DNA of 64,000 nucleotides, taken from positions 329,501-393,500 of the forward strand of contig JADANN010000398.1 of NCBI GenBank assembly GCA_018806985.1, written 5' to 3'. The position numbers were made by a program, and so were the translations under genes. Position 1 is the first letter of the stretch. Each line of letters opens with the position of its first letter. Under the pieces are notes generated by a model. That model was not told where the DNA came from. It was given only the letters and a program-made list of their open reading frames with translations, and did not search any database. The stretch is from Angiostrongylus vasorum (lineage: Eukaryota; Nematoda; Chromadorea; Rhabditida; Metastrongylidae). Below, piece after piece: positions 37,801-48,900 of the stretch.

Positions 37801-40800
37801 AATCAAGGCATGAGGCACTCCATCATTTATTGTCACTGTGATTATTTGTCCTTTATTGCAATCGTTTCATTGGGAAGGTGGGGGGGGAGGGTAGTGCAGT
37901 GGTTAGATGTTTTGACTCGATCCCGCGCTTAGAGGAAATCAAGCTTCCCATCCTTCTAGAGTCGACTAGTTGGTACTAGACTTGTTTGGGGGTAATAGCA
38001 CCACTGATGTGATACGTTCAGAGACCTCCGCAAGTCATTTTATAGGCCAGGGATGCATTCACTCACCTTTAGGTGATTAAAGAAGTCGGATGGATGGTAT
38101 ATTTTCAAGGATCTATCAATGCCGAGCGCGTTATCACTAGGATAAAAACATGTTAAGATACAGCACGGATACAAAGATCTAAACAATTACATCTTTTCAG
38201 GTACAGCATGGCTGCCCAGGAACTGGCTAGTGCTGCGAGAGGTTATCAAAGTGGGAATAATGGTCACCGATGGATGATGAGCAGTGGAGGTAGCGCTTCT
38301 ACGGACGATATAACGGTGAGTTATTAGGTATCTCTGCTTTGATTCTATGCTTCTTTTTGGCAAAATGACACCCTTTCATATTTAAAGACTTCTACTGGCC
38401 ACCTGGATCTGTTCCTTTCTTTTCTAGATCTTCATCATCTTTCCTCCAAAGCTCATAGTTTCTATACAGGATCCCAAAGATTTTTTTTCTAATTATTTCG
38501 AAGTGACTACTAGGTGGTTGTAAAAAATGTTGACAATTTTGAAATGCTGTAACTCGACTCAAATACAGGTTTGTTAACAGTCATGATAGCAAGTCATGTA
38601 TGAGAGGATCCGTGTGCTTTTAAAGATACCTTGAGAAAATTCGTGCTTTCCTTGGTTCGTTTCCATCCCATAAACTAACCAAGGTCCCCATCGTTTTTGG
38701 AATCAGCGGTGTAGTACTAGATTGGTTTGCGAGATAAAAACACATGATACATTGGTAAGGCACTGACAGTCTGATGTCTTATGAAGTGGAAGGCAGGGCG
38801 CATCCTTAGAGTGTTGATAAACGCCGAACGGATTTTATCTTTTTATAGAACTATTACGAACAGTGGACCATACAAACTATGTATGACGCTTTTTTCATTA
38901 CGGTTGATTATTTGGCCACACGTAGTTTTTTTATCTACACTTTTTATTTTTACTCAACACATTACTGGATTTTGCCAAGGACATAGAGAAAAGCTACATT
39001 TTCGGCTTGATGTTTAGCAGGAAACTGTTCTTTGGTTAACCTTTCGATGAGAAACTATTGCTGGTCAAGAGGCTCTACCAGCTCCGTTTTTGAGAGTACA
39101 ACGGATGAGGAGGATACCGAGATGTCTCTACCAGACAAAAACACGGACGAATTCTGCTACGACTCACAGCGGACCGTTATATCGCTTGTCACTCTCGGTA
39201 CATACGGCGAAAAAATGGGATGTCGTCTCACATAATAGCCACACAAAATTGGGAGCCTTCAGGAGTTTTCTAATGGATAGAGTGAACTACTGAAAGCGAC
39301 CGATTTTTCGAAGACGTTTGAAGCATTGCTTTGGTTGCTCAAGGTTTTCCAAATAGTTATCCAAATACATAAAAGAGAAGCACTCAGTCGGTGAATGATC
39401 GCACGAATACGCTGGATGAGACGGAGTTCCGTAGCCGGATACGTTTAGATTCTGTGGTTGTGTACTGTTATGCAGGAGGAGTGGTCTTTGTTGATTGAAT
39501 CTGGATATGCAGTCTTTGGGAGCGTATGGCGCAGTGGTCGGCGGGAGGCGCTCTGCAACACACACGTGGAATCGATCCCCCGCGCCCATGGCCCGCCCAC
39601 CAAGCCTTCCATCCCTCCGGGGTCGGCAAATTGGTACCAGACTTGTCTGGGAGGATAGCAGCACTGGCTCGATACATCGGTAGGCCACCGCGAGTCATTG
39701 TAAAGGCCAGATATGCATTCACCTCCAACGATACTTGATGAAGTCGAATGCATGGTGCATCCCTCACGATCAACGCCGCGAGCTTTATCCTTTTATTTTA
39801 TGCAGTCTTTGAAGTGTTTCTTCAAATTCATGATATCTTTTCTGGTGTTATCGGCTTCCCAAGAACCAAGACGCTTTATTACATGATTCCACATGCCGAG
39901 AACGAATTACTATCAATTAATTCGCGGCCACATGTCATATATTGATAAATGGGCAAAAAAAATTTTAATTACCTACTAGAAGAAGTATCTTAACTCATGA
40001 TGGACTCTGTTAACTGGAAAACCAATAAAATCCACAGATATTAGCCACACAGGATACAATTATATTTTACCATCATGGTATTGTAGCTGCTAGTGGAAAA
40101 TAGGCCTTCGAGTCAGTACTCGGCACCGAATATTCACTAGCTTTTAGCAGAATGCTCGACTTCGTGAGAAGACGCCACGCGGGACCTTTTTCGTAGTTGT
40201 CACAGAGCAATATCTCAAACTTGGGTAATTAAACCTTTAATACACAAATACAACATTAATAACATAATAGTAACGATGGAGAAGTAATGTTAGAGGATTG
40301 ACGTGAGTTAAAGCTATGAGGTGCTAAGGCTAGTAGTGAAGTGAGGCTAACAACGAGATAATGGCATTCGAATATTACTATGCCATTAATAAGTAATTAA
40401 CACAATTACATTAACAGTAATAATGAATAATTACCAAGAAGTAACCGTTGGTTAGCCGTGAGCGATGCCGCGTCGCGTCTATCCGCGGCCGGCGCGGCGG
40501 CTGAGGTAGACAGTATGCTGAGGGCGGAGGAAGGAGACTGTATGCTGAGGCGGAGAGGGATAAAGACGGGCGGTATTTCCGGCGAGCTAAGATTTCAACA
40601 TTATAGCGATGAGGTGCATTTTAGTGGATCAATGAGGACAGTAAGTGATGAGTCATCTACGGAACACAGTCAGGCGGCTGGTCGTGGATAACGCTATGTA
40701 AGCAACGTGAAGTTTGAGCATCGATGGGTGCCACCATTGCCCTAAGAGTCAAGGGCCACTATGATAATGGCTGGGAAACTGATAAGCCTATAGCAGCTTA

Positions 40801-43800
40801 ACAGAATACACAGCATAAGTTGGCCGCTCAGCGGCCTTGTACGCATGGCGTACCGTGTGGGAGGAATGGTACATGCCACCGATGGCGTTGCAGACAGAAC
40901 GCATTTTAGTATAGCCGCCGCTACTGACAACGCACCGCAGATCAATTGGTAAACAATGAACAGTGACACTAGGATGAGGATCAGGATGATGATGACGATA
41001 CAACGAGCTGGTGGGAAACGTGACGTAGTGACGATGATGCGAAGTTAACGTACAATTCACAACTGTCATTCAATAATGATATGATGAGTCCAATGTACAG
41101 TAATGACTATGTGCAGTATGACTTAACAACTGCGATAATCTACATTGGTGACACACGAGATCAATACGGTACGGATCTAGACGGCGAACGAGCCCTGATA
41201 GGCGCGAACCAGGATAACAATTCACGAAGCTATTTATATGCTTCCGGAGAAGGCGGTATTTGGCATAGGTCCAGCATCATTACCGAAAACATCCGTCGGC
41301 TACCTCTCCATATCCTCTCAAAATCCTATGGTCAGCTGGCAGACGACAGCTCTCGCCAGCATCCTCATTCTCATCTTGATATTGTACGCACGATAACTTT
41401 TTGGACAGTAATAACAAACAACAAGTTCGGATTCTAAGAATAGGTTTGCATAACAATACTGTTTACAGCGGTTCAGATTCTAGTTTACAGCGATCAAAGT
41501 TCCTTAGGATGGGACCAAGATGTTTACGTTCTACGACATTTGCTAGGTAACTTGAGAAAAACGGATATGACACTTATTTCCGAAACATACAGTCATACAA
41601 AGATAGAAATAGATATAGAAGAAAAATAGAAACTATTCTGGGAATAGCTGCTATACATGGAACACCACAATGTTGTGCTAGACGAAATCCCACTCATTCA
41701 GTCACGTGGTCACTTGATATGTGAGCTATAATGACTAGCTCAACAGAATATAGTTATCAAGTCAGCTATTGGAATTTGATAATCGCTAGTTTGGAATATA
41801 ATACTCGACTTCGTACGACTTCCCTATGCTAGACTTTTTGTTGTTGCCACATAGCAAAACTACAAACTTGGTTGATTGAACTTCCTGCAACAATAATAGT
41901 ACAATAATAGCGGTATGCAATACCAAAACAGTACGAGTGACAAGACGTTAACACGATAAATAAGCGAGGGTTAGATGATGAGTGAGAGATCACCCTTGAG
42001 ACATGAGAGCAGCTTTGCCATAGGCTGGAGAGTAATATTATGTACTAGTGTCAACTCGGATACACATGTAACGGTACAAGAGGCTTGATATTATAGAAAG
42101 CACGTGTGTGTTTGCAATATTCTTAACTTATAACGGTACGATGAAATTAATATATTAGGAGGAACGTGTAAGGTTACAATAACAGTGTAGTGGGGTTGTC
42201 TTATTAGAAGGCAAATGTGAGGTTGTATCAGACTAACATAGAGTAACAGTGCGATGAACTTAATGTAAGTGTAAACAGCGTAACTATTAATGTGGTCACT
42301 AGGAAGGATTTTCTAGTGAGAAACGAGTTGTACTAACAATGAAAAAGAGGAATCTGTGGAGTGACAACGTTTTAAGTAGGATAAATGACCCATCACGCAA
42401 ATACATCAACGTATATCGAAGGATTCATCCGCCTTGGAACGGTCGGTAGATGATTTGTTGCTTCAATAATGACCTTTTACGGTGCTTATAGAGAGCACAA
42501 GTGTTTGAGAAAGTTGCTAGATTACCAACGCCTAGCGGTTAGATGAGGATCGATAATAATTTTACGTCAGTGTATCAGTGATGCAGGAGAGCGAGATTTA
42601 CTTAACATTGTTCTAGCCTATGCAAGTCAGAGAGCTGAGGAGATAAGATCAGACGGAATAACAAACTGATTTAGGACGGTGCTGGGTATCTCTACGCCTC
42701 ATCTGAAGGAAAATGGTACTGCTTTGGGGTATGCAAGCGCAAGGATACAAGGATGTGCAGTTTCACAGGAAGCTATTTTACGGCAGATGTGGAAAAAGTA
42801 CACACGGGTGGCAACTACTCATCCAGTGTGCGAACTATCGGACAGAGATGAACAGTTCCTGCGAAGACATTATAGAGACCTTTCCCGCCAGCTGTAAAAC
42901 AACTAGATGAGATGAGACGTTGTAAAGGGCGTTTACATGAAAGCGATGCAATCCCTTATAGAGGAAGTTTATGTGCTTATGACTATAATTAGAAAGTTGG
43001 TTTCTTACTGAGAAGGAGTAGATAACATTTGTTATTTTATGGCAAATGTTGTCTGTATCCTCCTAATGGTTTACCGCCTCATCGTGGCTGGGAGGTATTC
43101 CTGGGTGCCGCGCTGCGATGTACAACGGGGTGATTCATCCCCCCTAGCAGAGCCTCCTAAGCTGAGGATTCCGGCATTTCCATAATGAACCCCTGATAAG
43201 AGTAAACCAATAATAGGATCCACCACCGTCCTGATATCAAAGTCGCATGGTCACAAATTTCCCTCTGATCTACAAGGGCGGCGACTGCCTGGGGCAAACT
43301 TTAGCTAGGCAGACCTCGAGACTCCAAGCAACCACAATGGCTAAGCCAATAAGACTCCGAAGAAATGGAAATGTTGCTGGGGCTCGCACAACCAGCGGTG
43401 ATGGGTCATCCAAGTTGGCTACATGAACCTCGAAAGGAAAATAACGAGAAGTAGCCGACTTTTGCACACGAAAAGCGTCTCATCTCTATGGGGACACCAA
43501 GTTTATATATTGTTGGCGAAGATATGTAAAATCTAAAAATTTTTTATTTTAAGCAATGAGGTTCACTATGAGCTCAGCGAGCTTGACATCACATTGATAG
43601 CCACCAGTCACTCTTGTCTTTCGTTCAATTCTACTGATTTATGAGGTATTGACTCACCTGTGTCTTTAATTGATTATTCTCCTTCTTACTTCGGAACTTC
43701 TGATCCTTCTTCTCAGTACAGTCCCCTTGTCAACAGCGGATTCGCCAACGGTGACAATTCGTTCATTCTGCTCACGTAAGAGGCAGGCTTCTGCCAGTAT

Positions 43801-44746
43801 CTTTGGAAGGAGGTGAATATAGTCAAAAACTTGAGCACAGATCGAACTACTTTCCTTAAGCTTCACTATATCCCCCAATGCTATCGTAAGCTTGTCAAGC
43901 TAGGTGCTGCATCATCTTCACTGTTCGGCTCAGATACAAAAAAGGTAAGACATTCAGAGATGTTCGCTCTGTCGAATAAAATTAGGCATCAGAAATGAAA
44001 TTATTCCTCATCGGCATTCTTTTCTGGAGATTCAACCACAGATCAGTTCAGAGTTTCTCCACATGTGTTGTCAAAATCGGTCAGCATCTGTTTTGCCTGC
44101 TTTATGTCTAATGTTATAGGAGAAAGTGTACTTCTAACTTGTTGGCAAAGTGATTATTGTTCATCATACTAATTTTTAAATTTAAATGTCCGGGCTTCAC
44201 GTATTGTGAGAATCTAGTACTGCTTTCATTCGGTTAGTTGTCTCCCATCTGTCATCCACGTCTTTGAATTTTTGCGTGTGGATTCGGCTGCCACTTAAGA
44301 GCTTTGTCTCTTCTTCATGTTTTCACAATAAGTCCCTTTTGTGGACCAGACACAACTTTTTCTCAAACAAATCTATTATCACTACTTAACACGGAAGGAT
44401 GGGAGGCTTTGTTGGGTAAGCGCGAGGGTCGAACTGGTGACCATTCGTGTATGTATTGTACTATATCTCTAAACAGTGCACTTCCTGTGTTACTTACTTT
44501 GGTTAAACAAAGGCCAGATTATTTTTGGTCACATATGCTTTTTTCGCACATAGAACTCTGCGTAGCAGAGCGAATGTGTTCATGAGTGCTTCGGAAGGAG
44601 TACTTCACTGATAGGGAAGAGCACTTGAAGCAATGTTCTAGCGCGAATCGTTTCAGGTTTTCGTTGTTCCTCTGAAGTATTGCGTTGCTCCACCTCCTGA
44701 CGATGACGAGGACGATGAGATGATAAGCCTGTGTGTAGAAGACTGA
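25898..44746 (+). CDS. PPM1H/J/M-like metal-dependent protein phosphatase
   Basis: A PP2C-fold Ser/Thr phosphatase. Exons by phase: 25898-26066, 28875-29039, 29994-30108, 30881-30947, 31061-31174, 31234-31335, 32112-32190, 32241-32342, 33104-33207, 35197-35294, 35387-35472, 35714-35821, 37653-37837, 38201-38315, 44657-44746; about 565 codons (human PPM1H 514). Seen: YPYSRPEFL, GYAEVINAG, NEDQAS, FFAIFDGHAGTGAALVA (metal-binding Asp), WRISGGCAAIAVLVLLGKLY, NAGDCRAVLV, DFTPAAERKRLQ, GVSRGFGDHH, IKPFLSSVPE, ASDGLWDVLSNED (metal Asp), STDDIT, then VFVVPLKY and an acidic tail. PPM1H/J/M is distinguished by YPYSRPEFL and the insert between the metal motifs. The exon at 35387-35472 ends one base out of phase with the next, at an A7 run. 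The first exon is supported only by phase and its FIGGF similarity. Introns hold many repeats. Convergent with the GALNT10-like gene. Confidence 0.9.
26265..26425 (+). repeat. R-family fragment, decayed
   Basis: TAGTTTACCGCCTCATGGTG head and GTGTTTCCATCCGCGAATTT middle; tail absent. In the first phosphatase intron. Confidence 0.5.
26945..27480 (-). mobile_element. Penelope-like element 3' end, reverse
   Basis: Minus-strand translation gives the GIY-YIG-like ETSRPLCVR (near 27,460), then VTIFAQKSKTSTGKTSETFL, matching the order of the copy at 57.2-57.5 kb. A damaged hammerhead-like motif follows at 26,985-26,948, just where the complete copy has one. Confidence 0.7.
26948..26990 (-). ncRNA. 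Hammerhead-like motif, core damaged
   Basis: Minus strand: TTTGAAGAAGGCGAAGTCGC then CGAACGTC. Stem II (GGCGA/TCGCC) pairs perfectly, but the first core base is U instead of C and one A of GAAA is missing, so activity is not expected. Confidence 0.4.
27500..28440 (+). mobile_element. Penelope-like element fragment, forward
   Basis: ORF at 27,429-27,782 contains TTIKCCLKRADLNKSVAVIE and ERQLVRNLLYDRLSETC, closely matching the 57.0-57.15 kb copy ([30 protein letters not shown]). Downstream frames decay. It is joined head to head with the preceding reverse fragment, and ends near GCCGAGGTTAAAAGAGAG. Confidence 0.75.
29155..29432 (+). repeat. S-family SINE
   Basis: Well-preserved copy: GCGCAGTGGTCGGAGGCGC, TTGCTACCAGACTTGTCTGG, GATTGATCAACGCCGAGAGC. 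Phosphatase intron 2, same strand. Confidence 0.85.
29715..29885 (-). repeat. Possible tRNA-like SINE, reverse, decayed
   Basis: AGACAAGTCTGGTGCTAATT and CCGACTTCGGATGGTTGGAG are the reversed S-family core; the terminal part reads GAGCGCGGTCAAACCAGG. Confidence 0.55.
30165..30295 (+). repeat. T-family tRNA-like repeat
   Basis: GTGGTGTAGTGAGTAACACC and TAATCGCGGTTTGATTCGG form tRNA-like boxes; followed by the family's GCGAATAT...CATGACCTGC flank. Confidence 0.55.
30520..30795. repeat. T-family fold-back (inverted pair)
   Basis: ATGCTGAGATATTTGCAAAA and CTCCGGACCGCAGGTATCTG on the left return reversed as CATGCGGTCCGGAGTTTTGC and ATATCTCAGCAT on the right. The GGAACGAACG spacer arms also pair. 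Lies in phosphatase intron 3. Confidence 0.8.
31375..31480 (+). repeat. S-family SINE 3' fragment
   Basis: AGATATGCATTCAGTCAGCC to GATCAACGCCGAGAGCC; 5'-truncated, in a phosphatase intron. Confidence 0.75.
31740..31840 (-). repeat. Possible R-family fragment, reverse
   Basis: ATGAGGACGGCGGTGACACC and TGGTTTGCTCCTAGTTGGGC resemble the reversed middle of the R family; ends missing. Confidence 0.45.
32729..33052 (+). repeat. R-family short repeat
   Basis: CCTCCCAACGGTCCGCCTCA head and ATTATGCTGGAGCCCGCACA tail; a short internal deletion after the head. Between phosphatase exons 8 and 9. Confidence 0.8.
33520..33650 (-). repeat. T-family repeat, reverse, partial
   Basis: GATATGTTGTGAAATACAAC, GATCGCAGGTGTCTGCGC and TACCCTTTCCGGGAGCAAT match the T family; truncated after the A-box region. 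Confidence 0.65.
34467..34722 (+). repeat. S-family SINE
   Basis: GTAGCGCAGTGCTCGGAGG, GGGTTCAGTCCCGTGCCC, TTGGTACCAGACTTGTCTGG; a small deletion before the 3' end GATTGATCATTGCCGAGAGC. Phosphatase intron. Confidence 0.8.
36360..36490 (+). repeat. Possible S-family 5' fragment
   Basis: TTTTGGTTCGATCCTACCTC and TTTGGTGCCAGATTTGTCTG resemble the S-family B box and core; the rest is unrecognisable. Confidence 0.45.
37418..37625 (+). repeat. Microsatellites: (GTGTAT)n and (GA)n
   Basis: A TGTGTATGTGTATGTGTATG tract (37,430-37,490) and an AGAGAGAGAAAGAGAGAG tract (37,576-37,622), both in the intron just before phosphatase exon 37,653. They explain the low-complexity ORFs called there. Confidence 0.9.
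37880..38130 (+). repeat. S-family SINE
   Basis: GGGTAGTGCAGTGGTTAGAT head, TTGGTACTAGACTTGTTTGG core and GATCTATCAATGCCGAGCG end; in the intron between phosphatase exons 37,653 and 38,201. Confidence 0.7.
38660..38850 (+). repeat. S-family SINE, decayed
   Basis: TAGTACTAGATTGGTTTGCG core, TATGAAGTGGAAGGCAGGGC and GTTGATAAACGCCGAACGG end. Confidence 0.55.
39523..39800 (+). repeat. S-family SINE, well preserved
   Basis: TATGGCGCAGTGGTCGGCGG, GATCCCCCGCGCCCATGG, TTGGTACCAGACTTGTCTGG, ATATGCATTCACCTCCAACG, ATCAACGCCGCGAGC. It gives rise to overlapping ORFs on both strands that are not genes. Confidence 0.85.
40080..42480. other. Unassigned region with an imperfect direct repeat (possible old LTR element)
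   Basis: In the last phosphatase intron. Sequence at ~40,150-40,255 (GCTCGACTTCGTGAGAAG, GTCACAGAGCAATATCTCAA) recurs imperfectly at ~41,800-41,905 (ACTCGACTTCGTACGACTT, GCCACATAGCAAAACTACAA) in the same orientation, about 1.65 kb apart. The sequence between is locally GC-rich (40,450-40,560) and has ORFs of 77-118 codons with no recognised domain. No reverse transcriptase or integrase motif was seen. Confidence 0.35.
43066..43425 (+). repeat. R-family short repeat
   Basis: GGTTTACCGCCTCATCGTGG head, GGATCCACCACCGTCCTGAT middle, ATGTTGCTGGGGCTCGCACA tail; slightly shortened. In the last phosphatase intron. Confidence 0.85.
43703..43902 (-). other. Exon-like open segment, opposite strand within the phosphatase intron
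   Basis: Bounded by CACCTAG (acceptor) and GTAAGAAG (donor) on the - strand, open throughout: LDKLTIALGDIVKLKESSSI then CAQVFDYIHLLPKILAEACL then LREQNERIVTVGESAVDK. It looks protein-like, but I do not recognise the family and found no partner exons. Could be an orphan transposon exon. Confidence 0.3.
44380..44490 (-). repeat. Possible tRNA-like SINE fragment, reverse
   Basis: GGATGGGAGGCTTTGTTGGG and GGTCGAACTGGTGACCATTC resemble a reversed SINE head with B box; short and decayed, just upstream of the last phosphatase exon. Confidence 0.4.
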
Positions 44747-45396
44747 AGACACCAATCGCGCATCATTGCACCATATTGGTGCTCCCGATGTTTCATCTAC
44801 AGTGGATTTCTAATCAGTTCGAATGGCAAGTTCTGGAAACCATTCAAATGTAAGTTGTCGATGTGATCGAATAGTCGAGTACCTGGTATTATTAAGAAAA
44901 TGGTTAGATGACTAAATGTATAGCTGATCTATCATATTGGAATAACGATCATTCTTTTACGATCCTACAGCTGCTGGCTGTTTTACTGTGATACTCCTTT
45001 ACACTTCGTAAATTCGTATTTTCATTATTTCGGTACAACTTAGTAAATTATGAATTAGGCTCAATATAATCACAAAGTGTATGCACAACCAAACTGAATA
45101 CCCTGGAATCATGGGACATGGATGAAACAACATATCAATTTAGGCTTGGAAACGATTCAAGCAGTACACCGGGAGAATAGTACAAGCATATTCATACAAT
45201 AATTTAAACTTAGTCATTTGGTAAGATCCAACAACTTCGTACTATACAGGGTACATTTACACGTTTTACAGTAAGTGAAATCACCTGGTCCTTAATCCGT
45301 GTTACTCATTCCAATTCATTAGGCTCATTTCGTTGCCTTTCATCTAGCAGTTCCTTGTTCAGTATCTTTAAAAAGCTACATTTTACACTTTGACAC

Positions 45397-45402
45397 AATA
45401 AA
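45397..45402 (+). terminator. Candidate poly(A) signal for the PPM1H-like gene
   Basis: AATAAA 650 nt after the phosphatase stop codon and before the convergent GALNT10-like gene. Positional assignment only. Confidence 0.3.
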
Positions 45403-45605
45403 GACAGTATAATGACCAAGCAGTAGTATAGCTGACAGGTACAACAAATCGGTGTTGTCTACAAGAATTCACGATTGATTCTTGCTACAGTTAAGCAAGA
45501 TCTATTTTGGAGGTGTCAGATATGCAGGATTCGAATAGTCTAAAAAGCGTCACGAAATGCAAACCGAATCCTAATATTAGAACTCTTGCTGAGTTAATAA
45601 CCCCC

Positions 45606-45982
45606 CAACTGTTTACCGCTTTATCGTGGCTAGGAGGTGTTCGTGGGTGCCGGGCGGCTGCTAAGCACAGCGGGGATTCATCCTCCCGGCAGGGTCTCCC
45701 AACCCGGAAAGGAGTCCTGCTTTTCCATCAGGAAGGCTAGCTAAAAGTAAACCAATACCAGGATCGACCACAGTCCTGGTATCAAACTAGTCGCATGGCG
45801 GCAAATATCTCTCTCGTCCATAAGGACTGCGACTGTTCGTCGTGGTGACGACCTCGGGCAGACTTTGGCCAGGCTGACTTCAGGACTCCAGGGAAACACA
45901 GTGGCTAACCAGCAAAACTCCGAAAAATGGAGATTGTGCTGGGGCCCACACAATTAGTGAGGACGGGCCATCCAAGTATCTA
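45606..45982 (+). repeat. R-family short repeat
   Basis: Nearly complete: GTTTACCGCTTTATCGTGGC head to GGGCCATCCAAGTATC end. Lies immediately beyond the GALNT10-like stop codon, so it may be in that gene's 3' UTR (antisense). Confidence 0.85.
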
Positions 45983-45994
45983 AAGTGTATTGCG

Positions 45995-48900
45995 TTAATT
46001 TACCTGCCAAGTCCATTTTTGGTACGGAGATTCAGTGTCGCATTGCTGCATGTAGAGAAAGCCTGAACTGTCAGGAGCTGCTGTCAGACACAAAGATGAC
46101 ACTGGGTGGAAGATCATTTCATCATCGATCCAGTACTTGAAAAGTTGGTTTCCCTTCATGCTGTGACAGTCAAATAGAACAACTGGCGCTTTATCAACTG
46201 AAGTCGAACAATCGAAGCAAACGGAACGTCCCTCTGGTCTAATGTCGTGCCACCGTGTTAGACGAAGATTTTGTTCTCCCATTTCTTTCGGATCATCGCT
46301 AACACATTTGCTCAATCCAAATCGTTGATTCACTTGCTTGTACCTCGTGTCAACACACATTTTCGTTCCCTTATTTCGGAGCTCACCTAGAACAAAATTC
46401 ATTCAACCGGAACCACACTGCTAAAAAAAACCTCGAAAGAAGAGTTGGTTAGTCCAGTTGCCGAATAGAAAGTCAAAATAGTTCTTTAGCTTTCAAGACG
46501 ACGCTGGTTTTTCGACAACCCACGACAATTTCTCGATAAATGAAGTATTTAGGAGTTCAGAACTTTACAGATTCATATCAGAGAGTTTGCTCTATTGTAA
46601 TAATCGTAGATATGACTTTTGTACAGTGCCCCCTTCAAATTTAAATACGTTTAGATATCAAGATTTTCAAAAATTCGAAAATGAAGTTTAAAAGTTCTGG
46701 AAATTCCACCGAAGGACCGGCACGTGCAAATACGAAAAACACTAGGGAACACCGTCGCGTCCTCCTAGACGAAATCCCGTTTGTTCATTCGCTTTCATAT
46801 CCAAAGTATGAGCCTTGAAACAAAAAAAAATGCAAGAGATATGTCGAGGATTTCAGAAAATCAAAATTCCATAGTGCTAAAGCAAGAGAACTTCCAACCT
46901 TTAGAAAAAAGATTTCCAGATTCTAACAGTTCTCATTGCAATTGGTGAAATTCACTGTAAGGTGGGATATGTTGATTTGAGGTGGAATAGAATTATTTTC
47001 GCATAGTAGGACTCCTACAGAGGTGACGTCGTCGTGCGAGATTTAATAAGGCGAAACCGTTCATGAAATGTTGCGCATGTGTGCTTAGCCAGTGTGGAAA
47101 GTTTTACCGCTTGCAGACGGCTTTGGCTCCACTGCTGGATAGTAAAGATCTTGATCGAAAGCCACTTCTTTCATGAACCAATCAAATGATTTACACTTCA
47201 GACGCTCTCGTATAGCCTTCTGTTTCGATATGTCGCCTGAAGATAATGAGAAATAATCTGTGAAAACAACAGCACAACAGAAACAATGAGTAAAAAATGT
47301 TGTGTTATATCTGTAAAATAAACTATCTACGACCAGTGATCTAAGGACTGGTCGACTACAGAGAGATGGAAGCTGGTTTGGCACAGGAATGCGATTCAAA
47401 CCGCCTTTTTTGACGTTGAGCGCTCAAATTACATTAAAGGTCTCCATGAAGAACATACCAGTGTTAGTTGCCTCCAGCGCAGGTCGATGTTTGTAAAGAT
47501 GGTGTTTGTACTCATCCATCCAAACCTAATGTAGTGTTATTTTGGCTTCGTACCTCAAAATGCCCACGGAAAGGAAGAGGACTGAAGAAACGAAAACGAG
47601 CGCCATACCTCAGCTACTCTTTTATAGTTCCGGCTAACGAAATCACCCATTCCTGCGTTCTTGAATGGCGCATATTTGCAGCGATAAATATGCGCTACGC
47701 GAGAACAAGGCGCATCAACCATTCGACCATGGCACTGCCAAACCTAAGAACCAAAAGCTTATACTTAACAAGTGTGCACGAAGTGAGGTGGCAGAGAGAG
47801 AAAACTCACCTTAAAACTTAGTTCGTACTGCTCACCGCCCCAAATATCGAGCCCTTCATCATATCCTCCGAGTTCCCAAAACCATTTGGACGAGATTGCA
47901 AAATATCCACCAGCCATTACAGGATTTGGGAACGGCTTCGTAGGATTTGCCCGGTCCTTTTTCGTGAGAGGTAGTCGCTTGTAGTTAAAAGTCCAGTCAA
48001 ACGAACCTAAAACTATGCTTTTAGAAATGTGGAGAGTATATGCATTAATTAGTTACAAAATCAATCACTATATTGTTAAGAGGGTGACGAACAAGTTTAA
48101 CAGATACTCGTCGGTCAGGTTTGAAACAAACAAGGTTGTCATGAAAACACTTTTAGTTTTGTTTCTTCAAATTTTGACATCTTGTTTTAAGCGATTCGAA
48201 AACAAGATATAAATCCGATACTTTTTCACTGGCTTTTCTCCAAGTTAGAACGAGTGCGGACAAAGTGTTCGAGTTCACCTATTTCTTATCATTATTTAAA
48301 TGGCTCTAATTTACAAACTTACTTGAACACTTGCAGGGTCCGTCTTCACTGGCTGTGCTGGCCCAGCTTAATTTCCATTTTTTCAGACTTTTGGTGGTTT
48401 ACCCACTGTGGTTCCCTGGAGTCTCGAGGTCAGCCTAGCCAAAGTCTCCTCTGGGTCGTCACCACCACAGGCAGTCCCCGCCCTAGTGGATCAGAGGGGG
48501 AGATTTGCCACCATGCGGCTAGTTTGATACCAGGACGATGGTGGAGCCTGTTATTGGCTTTCCCTTAGCTGGATTCACTGATGGAATCGCCGGATTGCTT
48601 TTCGGCCTGGGAGACCTTGCTGAGGAATGAATCCCACTGCTGTACATCGCAGTCGGACACACAGGAATACCTCCCAGCCACTATGAGGCGGTAAACCGTT
48701 GGTAGGAGCTTTGATTTTATACGAGCTAGTAGCAGAAACATTAATGTAGAAATAAAGAATAAAACTTAAGTTTTGAAAAGGTGTATAGCATGAACCTCCC
48801 AACGGTTTACCCCTCATCGTGGCTGGGAGGTGTTCCTGGGTGTCGAGGTACGATGTACAACGGGGATTCGTCCCGCCGGCAGGGTCTTCCAAGCCGAGAA

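Noticed and set aside
38428..38523. Final exon of the phosphatase in the main gene model
   Set aside because: The exon at 44,657-44,746 matches the family ending better; the near exon is retained only as a possible alternative.
39523..39590. tRNA gene with A and B boxes
   Set aside because: The boxes belong to the S-family SINE repeated over fifteen times here; no complete cloverleaf with acceptor stem was found.
39287..39773. Overlapping 70-130 residue ORFs on both strands
   Set aside because: All are translations of a well-preserved S-family SINE.
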